A DNA stretch of 64,000 bases from Corynebacterium flavescens (GTDB taxonomy: Bacteria; Actinomycetota; Actinomycetes; Mycobacteriales; Mycobacteriaceae): the NCBI RefSeq assembly GCF_008693105.1, contig NZ_VXKK01000032.1, positions 62,001-126,000 of the forward strand, in the 5' to 3' direction. A model generated the notes under the pieces. It did not search any database and was not told the origin of the DNA. It was given only the letters and a program-made list of their open reading frames with translations. Positions 1-9,281 of the stretch are shown one piece after another. How positions within the stretch are numbered: position 1 is the first letter of the stretch; each line of letters begins with the position of its first letter. A program made the translations under genes and the position numbers.

Positions 1-1549
1 TCGAAGCGGCCGACAGAGAGTTGACGCCAAGACCGGTGAGAACACAAGCCAGAACTGGGTCAGCTGCAGCCTCGCCGCATACCCCGACCGGAACGTTGTT
101 GTCCCGCCCGACCACGCACGTATGCCGGATGAGGCGAAGCACCGCCGGCTGCCACGGATCCGTAAGATAAGCCAACTGCGGGGAGAGGCGGTCAGCAGCC
201 ATGGTGTACTGCGTTAGGTCATTGGTGCCGATGGAAACAAAGTCCAAGTGCGGCATGATCGTATCCGCCATGAGCGCAGCGGCGGGAACCTCGATCATGG
301 CTCCCGGGGTCAGCCCGCGCTCGCGGCACAGGCCGGAGAACCACTTCGCCTCAGTCGAAGTCGCGACCATAGGAGCCATTACCCACGTAGGAGCGTCCTC
401 GCCGCGCTCCGCTGCAGCCTGCGCAATAGCATCAAGCTGGCGGGTAAGCAGGGCCTCGTTATCACGAGCAACGCGCAAGCCGCGCACACCCAGGGCCGGG
501 TTTTCCTCCGACGTCAGCGTGGCGTAGGAAATGGGCTTATCAGAGCCTGCATCGAGCGTGCGTACGACGACCTTCGAATGCGGGTAGGCATTGAAAACCT
601 TGGCGTAGATACGCGCCTGCTCATCTACGGTGGGTTCCTCGCTGGCCGAGAGGAAAGAAAGCTCCGTGCGATAGAGACCAATGCCTTCTGCTTGGGAGTC
701 GGAGGCGATGCGGGCGGCGTTTCCATCGGCCACATTCGCCAGCAGCTGAACGCGATACCCATCCTTGGTTTCGGCAGGACCACGCCATTGCGCCACGCGG
801 GCGGCCTTTTCGCGATACTCCTCGACCGCCTTGCGCGACTCAGCGGGATCGACGCCGAGGCGCACGGTTCCCACTGCCCCGTCGACGAATACGAGCTCCC
901 CGGATTCAATCTCGCGCAGGCGTGCACCCACAGCGACGATGCACGGAATGTTGAGCTGCCTAGCGATGATCGCCGTGTGGCTGGTCGGCCCGCCCAGCTC
1001 GGTCACGAGGGCCTTAATGTGGGCGGTGTCTAGAGTGGCGGTATCAGCAGGAGCGAGATCCGCAGCAAAGAGAACTGCCTCGCCCTCAACCAAGGGCAGC
1101 CCTGGCTCTTGCTCGCCACGCAGCTCTGCGATGACGCGGTCACGCACATCCTTCAAATCGGTGGTGCGCTCAGCCATAACGCCGCCCGCCGCTTCGAACA
1201 TGGTGACAAACTTATCGGTGGCACACACGGTGGCGTATTCCGCGGATTTACCTGCCCGGATGCCTTTGCGCACGGCCTTGTGCCAACCACGGTCCTTGAC
1301 CATGCCCGCGGTGGCTCCCAGGACTTCTGCGGCCTGGCCATCCGCGCCGGCGGCGCGCTGTTCAAGGCGGGAGGCAACGATGTCTACCGCTTCGAGGAAC
1401 CGGTCATACTCGGAATCGCGACGCGACTCCTCGATCGGCTCCCCCGCAGTGGGAAGATCGGGCCGCGGCCGTACCCACACGGCCTCGGCGTAAGCGACGC
1501 CAGAGACAACTCCGGTTCCTTTGATAGTGGACGGGGATGCGTTAGTCAT
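1..1549 (-). CDS. ptsI: Phosphoenolpyruvate-protein phosphotransferase (PTS enzyme I), C-terminus cut by window edge
   Basis: Cytoplasmic enzyme that autophosphorylates on a histidine with PEP and passes the phosphate to HPr, the first step for all PTS sugars. About 516 residues are visible and the last ~50 lie off the left edge. The phosphohistidine motif GGPTSHTAI lies near residue 185. The PEP-binding TIM barrel follows with LGVRGLR and IGTNDLTQYTMA; the catalytic Cys region (GVCGEAA) is close to the edge. The ATG at 1547-1549 is preceded by GAAGGAA, a good ribosome-binding site. It is transcribed divergently from fruK-ptsF-ptsH, which supply the other general and fructose-specific components. 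Confidence 0.96.
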   Translation of the reverse strand, partial: MTNASPSTIKGTGVVSGVAYAEAVWVRPRPDLPTAGEPIEESRRDSEYDRFLEAVDIVASRLEQRAAGADGQAAEVLGATAGMVKDRGWHKAVRKGIRAGKSAEYATVCATDKFVTMFEAAGGVMAERTTDLKDVRDRVIAELRGEQEPGLPLVEGEAVLFAADLAPADTATLDTAHIKALVTELGGPTSHTAIIARQLNIPCIVAVGARLREIESGELVFVDGAVGTVRLGVDPAESRKAVEEYREKAARVAQWRGPAETKDGYRVQLLANVADGNAARIASDSQAEGIGLYRTELSFLSASEEPTVDEQARIYAKVFNAYPHSKVVVRTLDAGSDKPISYATLTSEENPALGVRGLRVARDNEALLTRQLDAIAQAAAERGEDAPTWVMAPMVATSTEAKWFSGLCRERGLTPGAMIEVPAAALMADTIMPHLDFVSIGTNDLTQYTMAADRLSPQLAYLTDPWQPAVLRLIRHTCVVGRDNNVPVGVCGEAAADPVLACVLTGLGVNSLSAAS

Positions 1550-1637
1550 AACCACAATTCCTTCGAAGAGTTAGTTTTTCTTTAACCCAGAACATCACAA
1601 ACCGGGCAAAAAAGCAATGAAAACCACACTTACTTGA

Positions 1638-1676
1638 TTGACATTCGGACACAAACGGGCAACAATCGACATTAGG
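1638..1676 (+). promoter_or_regulatory. Candidate fruK promoter and direct repeat in the ptsI-fruK divergent region
   Basis: TTGACA (1638-1643) is followed after 17 nt by AACAAT (1661-1666), a plausible sigma-A promoter reading into fruK. The nonamer GACATTnGG occurs twice (1640-1648 and 1668-1676), 28 bp apart, overlapping both boxes. A DeoR-type repressor such as SugR could bind here, but I cannot confirm the motif by eye. Confidence 0.35.
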
Positions 1677-1755
1677 CGGGAGAATCCACCACACGGCAAT
1701 AGCCTGCGCGTTTTCTCCCAATATACGCACAATGCCGAAGGGACGGATGCCCACC

Positions 1756-2721
1756 ATGATCCTCACGCTGACCCCCAACCCCAGCATCGATGTCACTCTC
1801 TCACTTGATGAGACCCTCACCCGCGGAGCCGTGCACCGCGCGGCGCAGGTAACCCAAGTGGCCGGCGGAAAGGGGGTCAATGTCTCCCACGCCGCTTTCC
1901 TTGCCGGCGAAGAGACAACCGCCCTCTTCCCCGCTGCCGAAAGTGATTCTTTTCTCACTCTCATATCTGAAGCACAGATTCCAGCCCAGGCGGTTCGCAT
2001 CGCCGACAAGGTCCGAATCAACACCACCGTCACAGAGCCCGACGGCACGACCACCAAGATCAACGACCCCGGCCCCGCCCTCAGCCAGGCCGAGCAGCGC
2101 TCACTCATCTCCAGCCTCGAAGGGCTCGCGGCCAAGGCCGAGTGGATCGTCATGGCCGGATCTCTGCCCCAGGGCGTGCCCGTCGACTGGTACTCCCAAC
2201 TCACGGCCGCACTTCGCACTGCGGCCCCGAACGCACGCATCGCCGTCGATACTTCCGACGCCCCCATGCAAGCCTTGGGAGCCAACCTCGACGCCGCCGC
2301 CCCGCACCTCATCAAGCCCAACGGGCTCGAGCTCGGTCAGCTCACCGACACGGACGGTCTCGCCTTAGAAAAGGCTGCCGAGGAAGGGGACTTTAGCGGT
2401 GTGGTGGAGGCGGCACGCGTCGTCGTCAAGCGCGGCATCGACGAGGTTCTTGTCACCCTTGGCGGGGCTGGCGCAGTCCTCGTCACCACCCAGGGTGCGT
2501 GGAAGGCCACCCCGCCGCCTGTGACGGTGCGCTCAACCGTGGGTGCTGGGGATTCTTCCCTGGCTGGCTACATCCTCGCCCGAAAAGCGGGCAAGGACTT
2601 CACCGCCGCGCTCGCGCAATCGGTCGCCTACGGCACCGCGGCTGCGGGCCTGCCCGGAACGCAGATTCCTGCGCCGGAAACGCTTAACATTGAAGGGACC
2701 ACCGTTTCGCTCTTGTCATAA
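1756..2721 (+). CDS. fruK: 1-phosphofructokinase (PfkB family)
   Basis: Phosphorylates fructose 1-phosphate, the product of the fructose PTS, to fructose 1,6-bisphosphate for glycolysis. The protein has 321 residues, normal for the family. It shows the PfkB N-terminal signature GGKGVNVSHA near residue 37 and the C-terminal signature TVGAGDSSLAGY near 262 with the catalytic Asp. The ATG at 1756 (MILTLTPNPSID) is preferred over the upstream in-frame ATG at 1732 because it fits the family N-terminus and has AAGGGA 13 nt upstream. It sits 31 bp before ptsF, so the two are probably cotranscribed. No DeoR regulator gene lies between ptsI and this gene. Confidence 0.94.
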   Translation: MILTLTPNPSIDVTLSLDETLTRGAVHRAAQVTQVAGGKGVNVSHAAFLAGEETTALFPAAESDSFLTLISEAQIPAQAVRIADKVRINTTVTEPDGTTTKINDPGPALSQAEQRSLISSLEGLAAKAEWIVMAGSLPQGVPVDWYSQLTAALRTAAPNARIAVDTSDAPMQALGANLDAAAPHLIKPNGLELGQLTDTDGLALEKAAEEGDFSGVVEAARVVVKRGIDEVLVTLGGAGAVLVTTQGAWKATPPPVTVRSTVGAGDSSLAGYILARKAGKDFTAALAQSVAYGTAAAGLPGTQIPAPETLNIEGTTVSLLS

Positions 2722-2752
2722 CAACCTCATCCAACTTGAAGGAGCTCTACTC

Positions 2753-4801
2753 ATGACAACCGATCTCATCACCAGGGACCTGGTGGCGCTAGACGCGGAC
2801 TTCGGCTACAACGTCGAATCCGTCATCACCCACCTCGCCACCTTGGTACACAACACCGGGCGTGCCAGCGACGTCGAAGGACTAGCCCAACCCGCCATCA
2901 AGCGCGAATCCCAGGCCGGAACGGGTGTTCCTGGCGGAGTCGCTATCCCCCACTGCCGCTCGGAGGTCGTCTCCGAACCTACCCTGGCTTTCGCCCGCCT
3001 CTCCCGCGGCGTTGATTTCTCCGGCCCCGACGGAGACGCCCACCTGGTATTCCTCATCGCGGCACCCGCCGGCGGTGGCAAAGAACACCTGCGAATCCTG
3101 TCCAAGCTCGCCCGCGCGCTAGTTAAGAAGGACTTCCTGGAAGCCCTGCGCACTGTCAAGACCGAAGACGAGATCGTTAAGCTCGTCCTCGACGTGGTCA
3201 ATGCCAAGAAAACCAAGAAGGCCCCCGCCCCAGCAGCGGAAGAAAAGCCGGCCGGCGACTCCAAGGCAACGCGGGTCGTCGCGGTTACCGCCTGCCCCAC
3301 AGGAATCGCGCACACCTACATGGCAGCCGACGCCCTGACCCAAACCGCCGACGCGCGGGACGACGTCGATTTGACCGTAGAGACCCAAGGCTCATCCAAC
3401 AATGAGTCCATGTCGCAGGCCACTATCGCCGCGGCCGACGCCGTCATCTTCGCCACCGACGTCGGAGTGCGCGACCGCGAGCGCTTCGCAGGCAAGCCTG
3501 TCATCGAATCCGGCGTCAAACGCGCCATCAACGAGCCCGGCGTCATGCTCGATGAGGCTATCGCCGCCGCCCACAATCCCAACGCCCGCAAGGTCGCAGG
3601 GACGGCCGGTTCTGCGCCAGCTGAAGCCGCCGGCGAGGGCGAGAGCCTGGGGTGGGGCAAGCGCATTCAGCAGGCCATCATGACGGGTGTTTCCTACATG
3701 GTTCCCTTCGTCGCGGCCGGCGGACTGCTCCTCGCACTAGGCTTCCTCTTCGGAGGCTACGACATGGCCAACGGCTGGCAGGCCATCGCGACCAACTACT
3801 CGCTGACTAACCTGCCCGGCCACCAAGTCGAGGTCGATGGCGCACTTATGACCTTCGATCGCGCTGGATTCATGCTTTACCTTGGTGCGGTACTCTTTGC
3901 CACTGGCCAGGCGGCGATGGGCTTTATCGTCGCAGCGCTATCCGGCTACATCGCCTTTGCCTTCGCCGGACGTCCCGGCATCGCCCCCGGCTTCGTAGGC
4001 GGCGCTATCTCCGTGACCTTGGGCGCCGGGTTCATCGGCGGTCTTGTCACTGGTCTGCTCGCCGGCTTCATCGCGATGTGGATTGGCAAGTGGAAGGTTC
4101 CGCGCTGGATCGGCTCCCTCATGCCCGTCGTCATCATTCCGCTTTTGACCTCGCTCGTCGTTGGACTCTTGATGTTCCTGCTGCTCGGCGCACCGCTGGC
4201 TAACCTCATGGCGGGTCTGCAGAACTGGCTGTCGTCGATGTCTGGTTCTTCCGCTGTGCTGCTTGGAATCATTCTCGGCCTGATGATGTGCTTCGACCTG
4301 GGCGGTCCCGTCAACAAGGCTGCATACCTCTTTGCTACCGCCGGCCTTTCCACCGGAGACGAAGCGTCTATGCAAATCATGGCTGCGGTCATGGCTACCG
4401 GCATGGTTCCGCCCATCGCGCTCTCCCTTGCCACCTTCGTGCGCAAGAACCTGTTCACTCCCGCCGAGCAAGAAAACGGCAAGTCCGCGTGGCTGCTGGG
4501 TCTGTCCTTCGTGTCCGAGGGCGCAATCCCCTTCGCTGCGGCGGATCCCCTGCGCGTCATCCCTTCGATGATGGTTGGTGGCGCAGTCACCGGCGCGTTG
4601 TCCATGGCCTTCGGTGTAATTTCGCGCGCTCCGCACGGAGGCATCTTCGTGTTCTTCGCCATCGATCCTATCTGGGGCTTCCTAGTATCCCTGGCTGCAG
4701 GAATCGTAGTTTCTGCAGTCGCAGTTATCGCGATGAAGCAGCTGTGGCCCAATAAGACCATCGAAGCAGCAGCTGCAAAAGAAAGTTCCGTGGCAGCCTA
4801 A
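2753..4801 (+). CDS. ptsF: Fructose-specific PTS permease EIIABC
   Basis: Membrane permease that imports fructose and phosphorylates it to fructose 1-phosphate. It has 682 residues in A-B-C order. EIIA covers about 1-145 with the phosphohistidine in GGVAIPHC (~66). After a charged linker, EIIB carries the phosphocysteine in VTACPTGIAHTY (~180). EIIC runs from about 300 to the end, is strongly hydrophobic with many membrane segments, and includes the FDLGGPVNKAAY and ISRAPHGG motifs. The ATG at 2753 has GAAGGAG 8 nt upstream; longer in-frame extensions overlap fruK and do not resemble EIIA. It receives phosphate from HPr, encoded next. Confidence 0.95.
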   Translation: MTTDLITRDLVALDADFGYNVESVITHLATLVHNTGRASDVEGLAQPAIKRESQAGTGVPGGVAIPHCRSEVVSEPTLAFARLSRGVDFSGPDGDAHLVFLIAAPAGGGKEHLRILSKLARALVKKDFLEALRTVKTEDEIVKLVLDVVNAKKTKKAPAPAAEEKPAGDSKATRVVAVTACPTGIAHTYMAADALTQTADARDDVDLTVETQGSSNNESMSQATIAAADAVIFATDVGVRDRERFAGKPVIESGVKRAINEPGVMLDEAIAAAHNPNARKVAGTAGSAPAEAAGEGESLGWGKRIQQAIMTGVSYMVPFVAAGGLLLALGFLFGGYDMANGWQAIATNYSLTNLPGHQVEVDGALMTFDRAGFMLYLGAVLFATGQAAMGFIVAALSGYIAFAFAGRPGIAPGFVGGAISVTLGAGFIGGLVTGLLAGFIAMWIGKWKVPRWIGSLMPVVIIPLLTSLVVGLLMFLLLGAPLANLMAGLQNWLSSMSGSSAVLLGIILGLMMCFDLGGPVNKAAYLFATAGLSTGDEASMQIMAAVMATGMVPPIALSLATFVRKNLFTPAEQENGKSAWLLGLSFVSEGAIPFAAADPLRVIPSMMVGGAVTGALSMAFGVISRAPHGGIFVFFAIDPIWGFLVSLAAGIVVSAVAVIAMKQLWPNKTIEAAAAKESSVAA

Positions 4802-4863
4802 CCCAAAGGCTCGTACACTGGTTAGAGATTAATTCGACTTCAACGAAAGGTTAGGATCCCATT

Positions 4864-5133
4864 ATGGCTTCCAAGACTGTAAAAGTAGGCTCCTCCGTTG
4901 GGCTGCACGCTCGCCCAGCTTCCATCATCGCTGACGCTGCCGGAGAGTACGACGAGGACATCTTCCTCACCCTCGTCGGTGACGAGGACGAGGACGAGAC
5001 CGATGCTGCGTCTTCCCTGATGATCATGGCTCTCGGCGCCGAGCAGGGTGACGAGGTCACCGTCACCTCCGAGAACCCTGAGGCCGTAGAGAAGATCGCC
5101 GGTCTTATCGAAAAGGACCTTGACGCGTCTTAA
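4864..5133 (+). CDS. ptsH: Phosphocarrier protein HPr
   Basis: Small cytoplasmic phosphocarrier between enzyme I and the sugar-specific EIIA domains. It has 89 residues, normal for HPr. The active-site His is in GLHARPAS (~15). The surface is unusually acidic, with a DEDEDETD run near residue 40, as I recall for corynebacterial HPr. GAAAGG lies about 12 nt upstream of the ATG. The 62-bp gap after ptsF contains TACACT (4814-4819), a possible -10 box, so an additional private promoter is plausible. A strong terminator follows directly. Confidence 0.96.
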   Translation: MASKTVKVGSSVGLHARPASIIADAAGEYDEDIFLTLVGDEDEDETDAASSLMIMALGAEQGDEVTVTSENPEAVEKIAGLIEKDLDAS

Positions 5134-5149
5134 TTCTCCACGCTCCGCT

Positions 5150-5190
5150 AACCCGCTTCCTTAAAATCAGGAGGCGGGTTTCGCGTTTTA
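5150..5190 (+). terminator. Intrinsic terminator of fruK-ptsF-ptsH
   Basis: Arms AACCCGC (5150-5156) and GCGGGTT (5174-5180) pair, with CCT/AGG inside (5159-5161 and 5169-5171). A T-rich tail ending in GTTTTA follows. It overlaps the stop codon of the convergent HNH gene. Confidence 0.85.
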
Positions 5191-6183
5191 GGGCCGAGCC
5201 CAGGGAGGTATCCACACTACCTTGCCTGCTATGCGCTCTAGCCGCCCTCGGCTCGTGAGCGCCAACGGGTCATCACTATTGACCCCGTTGTGATAGGCGC
5301 AGCAGGTAGCCAGATTCCCCGGGTTAGTCTCTCCCCCGCGACTCCAGGCTTTGAGGTGATGAGCCTGGGCGCTATCCGCGGGATGGTTGCAGCCGGGCCA
5401 GGCGCAACGGGGATTTTCCGCTGACATCATAAGGCGCTGCTTTCTGCTTGCGTGACGCGAGGCACGATAGAGATTGACCGGCCCCTCGAGCGGGTGAATC
5501 AAGGTCACGTAGCCGTGCTCGAGGAGCCGTTTGCGCGCCAGCTCGGCTCCGGTTATCGTCGCCCCGTTCGTCATCGTCACCGTAACTTCATCACCGCGAC
5601 CTGACACAACCTTGTCGAGTTGATCCAGCTCAATAATGACATTCGTAGCCGCAGCCGGTGCAGAGCCTGCTCCGCCACCGAAGAAGATCTTCTGGACAGA
5701 ATCCAACGGAGATTGGGGGTCTATCGCCGCGCTCAGCTGGGCCACCAAATCTGAAGGGCCGGTTATTGTCAACGTCCACGGAGCCCTCGCACGGCGAGTC
5801 AGCCGCACGCCCTGGCTCGGCGGCCGCGGGACAGCCAATTCTCGAACCAGCTCGCGTGCGCGCCTTTCCAGCTGCGCTGCCGACTCTCCCCGAGTACACA
5901 GCTCTTTGCGCAGCAGCCAGGCAGAGCGCCGAGAAGACAGGCGTTGTGCGTAGCGCTCGATCATGCGCAGCGTCGACAGAAGGTGGCGGCTCCCGCGCGC
6001 TGCAGCTTGCATCGCCGTATAGGCAGTCGGCCCGAAGTAGATGTGAGCTAGGCCCAGAATTTCGCGCGCGTCTGTATCGCTGGCACCCATCTCGAGGAGC
6101 TCGCCTTCTTGCTTGCCCCAGGCCGCGGCGAGGATATCCATGCCGGGGGCTGCGGCGACAATATAAGCTTCAAGGGCGTCCAT
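5188..6183 (-). CDS. HNH endonuclease-domain protein with DUF222-like N-terminus
   Basis: 331-residue protein of the DUF222 plus HNH type found in many copies in actinobacterial genomes. The first ~230 residues are helical and charged. The C-terminal HNH module at about 260-310 shows paired cysteines CAWPGC, the AQAHHLKAWSRGG core, and a closing CCAYHNG. These residues bind zinc and a catalytic metal in known HNH nucleases. The biological role of the family is unclear; many copies lie in repeated or mobile contexts, but nothing mobile is visible here. It is monocistronic and convergent with ptsH. Confidence 0.85.
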   Translation of the reverse strand: MDALEAYIVAAAPGMDILAAAWGKQEGELLEMGASDTDAREILGLAHIYFGPTAYTAMQAAARGSRHLLSTLRMIERYAQRLSSRRSAWLLRKELCTRGESAAQLERRARELVRELAVPRPPSQGVRLTRRARAPWTLTITGPSDLVAQLSAAIDPQSPLDSVQKIFFGGGAGSAPAAATNVIIELDQLDKVVSGRGDEVTVTMTNGATITGAELARKRLLEHGYVTLIHPLEGPVNLYRASRHASRKQRLMMSAENPRCAWPGCNHPADSAQAHHLKAWSRGGETNPGNLATCCAYHNGVNSDDPLALTSRGRLERIAGKVVWIPPWARP

Positions 6184-6286
6184 GGCTCAAAGACTATGGC
6201 TGCTTACCATCCGCTGGCTAGATCCAAGGCGCCAACCTGTGGATAACTTGTTGCCCGCGTCACCAAACAGAAACCAAACTAGGCAA

Positions 6287-7570
6287 TCAGTAGCGCGCGC
6301 CGCGACCTTCTCCGACCTTCTCGTAGAGCCACTTGGCAACCGGATAGACCACGATAACCCCCACTGAGCCCCAGGCAATGCCCTCCAAAGATACGGAACC
6401 AATGGATAGCGTGAGGTTTCCAATACCCGCGATAAGAGCCACTGCTGCGCAGGTCAGGTTCACCGGATTGTTGAAATTGACCTTGTTATCCATCCAGATG
6501 CGGATACCTAGCATCCCGATGAGGCCGTAGAGCACCAGTGTCGCCCCTCCCAAGACTCCGGTGGGAATAGTAAAAATTAAGGCCCCGAACTTGGGGATGA
6601 AGGCTAAACAGATGGCGAATACCGCAGCTACCCAGTAGGCCGCGGTGGAGTAAACCCGAGTAGCCGCCATCACGCCAATGTTTTCGGCGTAGGTGGTCGT
6701 GCCCGAGCCGCCGAAACCACCGGCGATGGAGGTGGCGAGGCCGTCGGCGATGAGAGCATCGCCGGCGAGATCATCGAGGTCACGCTTGGTCATCTCGGAC
6801 ACAGCCTTGACATGGCCGATGTTCTCGGCAATAAGGACGGCGAGGACCGGTAGCGCGACGATGATCGCAGAAAAATGGAACTCCGGGGAATGGAACTGCG
6901 GCAGCCCCACCCAGGCGGCCTCGCGGATGGTTTCCGCTGTGCCTTCGGCAAGATTGCCCGTCAGCGCTGCAAACAGCCAGCCGATAACCACTCCAATGAG
7001 GATTCCCAGGCGCGCAACCATTCCGCGCCCGCCCACGGTTGCCGCGACGATGGCCACGAGCGTAACGAGAGCCACCAGCGGCTGCGTCTGGAAGTTGGAG
7101 GTGGCAGCCGGGGCAAGATTCAGCCCGATAAGCGCCACGATTGCACCTGTGACAGCCGGCGGCATGACCGCATCAAGCACCTTGCGCCCGGCGGCCTTAA
7201 CTGCGAAGCCGATGAGCACCAAGACCACACCGGTGACAAGTATCGATCCTGCCTGAGCACTTATTCCATACTGTTGGGATGCAGTCAAAGGCGCAATAAA
7301 GGCAAAGGAGGAACCAAGGTAGGATGGCAGGCGGTTGCGGGTGATGAGCAGGAAGAGGATCGTGCCCACGCCCGAAAAGAGCAGAGTGGTATTGACGGGG
7401 AAACCCGTCAGTGTCGGCACCAACAACGTGGCGCCGAACATTGCCACCACGTGCTGCATGCCGATGCCGATGGTGCGGCCCCAACTCAGTCTTTCTTCGG
7501 GGGCGACGACCGCGCCTGGTTCAATCTTGCGGCCGTCACCGTGGACGCGCCATCCAAAAAATGTACTCAC
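6287..7570 (-). CDS. uraA: Uracil/xanthine permease family transporter (NCS2)
   Basis: Inner-membrane nucleobase:cation symporter, most likely for uracil. About 427 residues with around 14 hydrophobic segments. Family features include the GMQHVVAMFGATLLVP segment near the N-terminus, LPSYLGSSFAFIAPL, the NIGHVKAV motif and the GGFGGSGTTTYAENIG motif. I chose the GTG at 7570 (MSTFFGWRVHGDG). A TTG at 7579 would add three residues and cannot be excluded. It lies 31 bp after hflX on the same strand and could be cotranscribed. Substrate choice between uracil and xanthine is by family resemblance. Confidence 0.88.
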   Translation of the reverse strand: MSTFFGWRVHGDGRKIEPGAVVAPEERLSWGRTIGIGMQHVVAMFGATLLVPTLTGFPVNTTLLFSGVGTILFLLITRNRLPSYLGSSFAFIAPLTASQQYGISAQAGSILVTGVVLVLIGFAVKAAGRKVLDAVMPPAVTGAIVALIGLNLAPAATSNFQTQPLVALVTLVAIVAATVGGRGMVARLGILIGVVIGWLFAALTGNLAEGTAETIREAAWVGLPQFHSPEFHFSAIIVALPVLAVLIAENIGHVKAVSEMTKRDLDDLAGDALIADGLATSIAGGFGGSGTTTYAENIGVMAATRVYSTAAYWVAAVFAICLAFIPKFGALIFTIPTGVLGGATLVLYGLIGMLGIRIWMDNKVNFNNPVNLTCAAVALIAGIGNLTLSIGSVSLEGIAWGSVGVIVVYPVAKWLYEKVGEGRGARY

Positions 7571-7601
7571 GAACCCCAATTATGGCCTATCCGGCCCCAA
7601 A

Positions 7602-9143
7602 TCAGGAAACCTTTTTCTCCACCACGAACTCGGCGAGCTCGAGCGCGAGTGGTGCGGGAAGACGTACGTCGACAAGCGTGCCTTGGGGGGTGTACTCCTC
7701 CTCGCGCACGGTTCCATGGGCGTGGACGCGCGAAACGACGTCCCCGCGGGTAAAAGGCACCAACAACCGGACGTGTTCGTCGCGAGCGTTGAGGAAGAGC
7801 TCCACCCGCGAGGTGAGCTCGTCGACGCCTTGTCCCGTGCGGGCCGAAACATAGACCACGTTATCCCGGTCGAGGACGTGGCGCAGCTCGGCGAGGACGA
7901 GTGGAGCCGCCTCATCAATCTTGTTGATGACAATAATCTCGGGCGGGGCCTTCTCGCCGGTGTCCTTGACGATGTCATAAATGACCTTGTTGACCGCCTC
8001 GATCTGCTTGAGGGGGAAGGGATCCGAGCCGTCGACGACGTGCAGCATGAGATCGGCGCCGAGGACCTCCTCCAGCGTGGACTTGAAGGCCTCGACGAGC
8101 TGCGTGGGCAGGTGGCGCACGAAGCCGACCGTATCGGTGAATACGACCTGGCGCCCGTCCCCCAGCTCTGCGCGGCGCGTGGTCGGGTCCAAGGTGGCAA
8201 AGAGCGCATCTTCCACCAAAACGCCCGCTCCGGTCATGGCGTTGATGAGACTGGATTTGCCCGCGTTGGTATAGCCGGCGATGGCAATCTGGGGCACCGA
8301 GGAAGCGCGGCGTTGCGAGCGTTTGACCTCGCGCGCGGTCTTCATCGACTTAAGTTCCTTGCGCAGCAGCGCCATCTGCGTGCGGATGCGGCGCCTGTCG
8401 GTCTCGATCTTGGTCTCACCGGGGCCGCGCAATCCGACGCCGCCATTCGAGCCAGCGCGTCCGCCTGCCTGGCGCGAGAGGTTCCCGCCCCAGCCACGCG
8501 TATGGGTATACAGGTACTCCAGCTGCGCCAGAGAGACCTGGGCCTTGCCTTCCTTAGATTTGGCATGCTGGGCAAAGATATCGAGGATGAGCATCGTGCG
8601 GTCAATGACCTTGGTGTTGAGAGCACGCTCGAGCGCTGAGAGCTGGCCTGGGGTCAACTCTCCATCACAGACTACGGTGTCGGCGCCTGTGGACTCGACT
8701 ATCTCCTTGAGCTCCTTAACCTTGCCGGAGCCGACAAAGGTACCAGGATCGGGCTTGTCACGCTTTTGATAGAGCATCTCGACGACGATGGCACCGGCGG
8801 TTTCCGTCAGCGCCGACAACTCAGCCATGGTGGCCTCGACCTCGGCGACGGTGCCTTCAGTCCACACGCCGACGAGAATAACCTGCTCGAGGCGGAGCTT
8901 TCGGTACTCGACTTCGTAGCCGTCCGTGGTGTCCTCAGCGTGGATGGTGGTATCCCGCGTAACGCGCTGGAAAGACCTGCGCTCGGCCAGATCGAGCTCG
9001 CCTGTTGTGGGATCTTCTAGGGAGGAGACTAGGCATGTCTCCTGCGGAGCGTTGTCCCGAAAAGCGCGTTTGAGCAGCTCTTCGTGGGATGGCGCGGCAT
9101 GCTGCCGCGATGGTTTTTGATTCTGTTCATGGGAATTGCTCAT
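7602..9143 (-). CDS. hflX: Ribosome-associated GTPase HflX
   Basis: GTPase that binds the 50S subunit and can split stalled or hibernating ribosomes after stress. It has 513 residues, longer than E. coli HflX because of an N-terminal extension of about 80 residues. The HflX N-domain contains GTFVGSGKVKEL and the glycine-rich GLRGPGETKIETDRR segment. The G domain shows GYTNAGKSSLINA (~290), DTVGFVRHLP and NKID. Upstream on the minus strand, TTGACT and GATAAT form a likely promoter, with GATAAT ending 9 nt before the ATG. It is divergent from the gene at 9282. Confidence 0.95.
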   Translation of the reverse strand: MSNSHEQNQKPSRQHAAPSHEELLKRAFRDNAPQETCLVSSLEDPTTGELDLAERRSFQRVTRDTTIHAEDTTDGYEVEYRKLRLEQVILVGVWTEGTVAEVEATMAELSALTETAGAIVVEMLYQKRDKPDPGTFVGSGKVKELKEIVESTGADTVVCDGELTPGQLSALERALNTKVIDRTMLILDIFAQHAKSKEGKAQVSLAQLEYLYTHTRGWGGNLSRQAGGRAGSNGGVGLRGPGETKIETDRRRIRTQMALLRKELKSMKTAREVKRSQRRASSVPQIAIAGYTNAGKSSLINAMTGAGVLVEDALFATLDPTTRRAELGDGRQVVFTDTVGFVRHLPTQLVEAFKSTLEEVLGADLMLHVVDGSDPFPLKQIEAVNKVIYDIVKDTGEKAPPEIIVINKIDEAAPLVLAELRHVLDRDNVVYVSARTGQGVDELTSRVELFLNARDEHVRLLVPFTRGDVVSRVHAHGTVREEEYTPQGTLVDVRLPAPLALELAEFVVEKKVS

Positions 9144-9281
9144 ACTCGTCCTATTATCTCACGTCAGACGGGCAATTAGTCAATCGCATTTTGGGTTTGT
9201 GCACCTTATTCCCATGCTTTGCGCAGGTTCGGGAAGGCAGCGGCTTTTCACCGTTTGGCTTTGCGGGATACACTAGTCGAC

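Noticed and set aside
2543-2752. N-terminal extension of ptsF into fruK
   Set aside because: The added residues are out-of-frame fruK sequence; the ATG at 2753 has a strong ribosome-binding site and family N-terminus.
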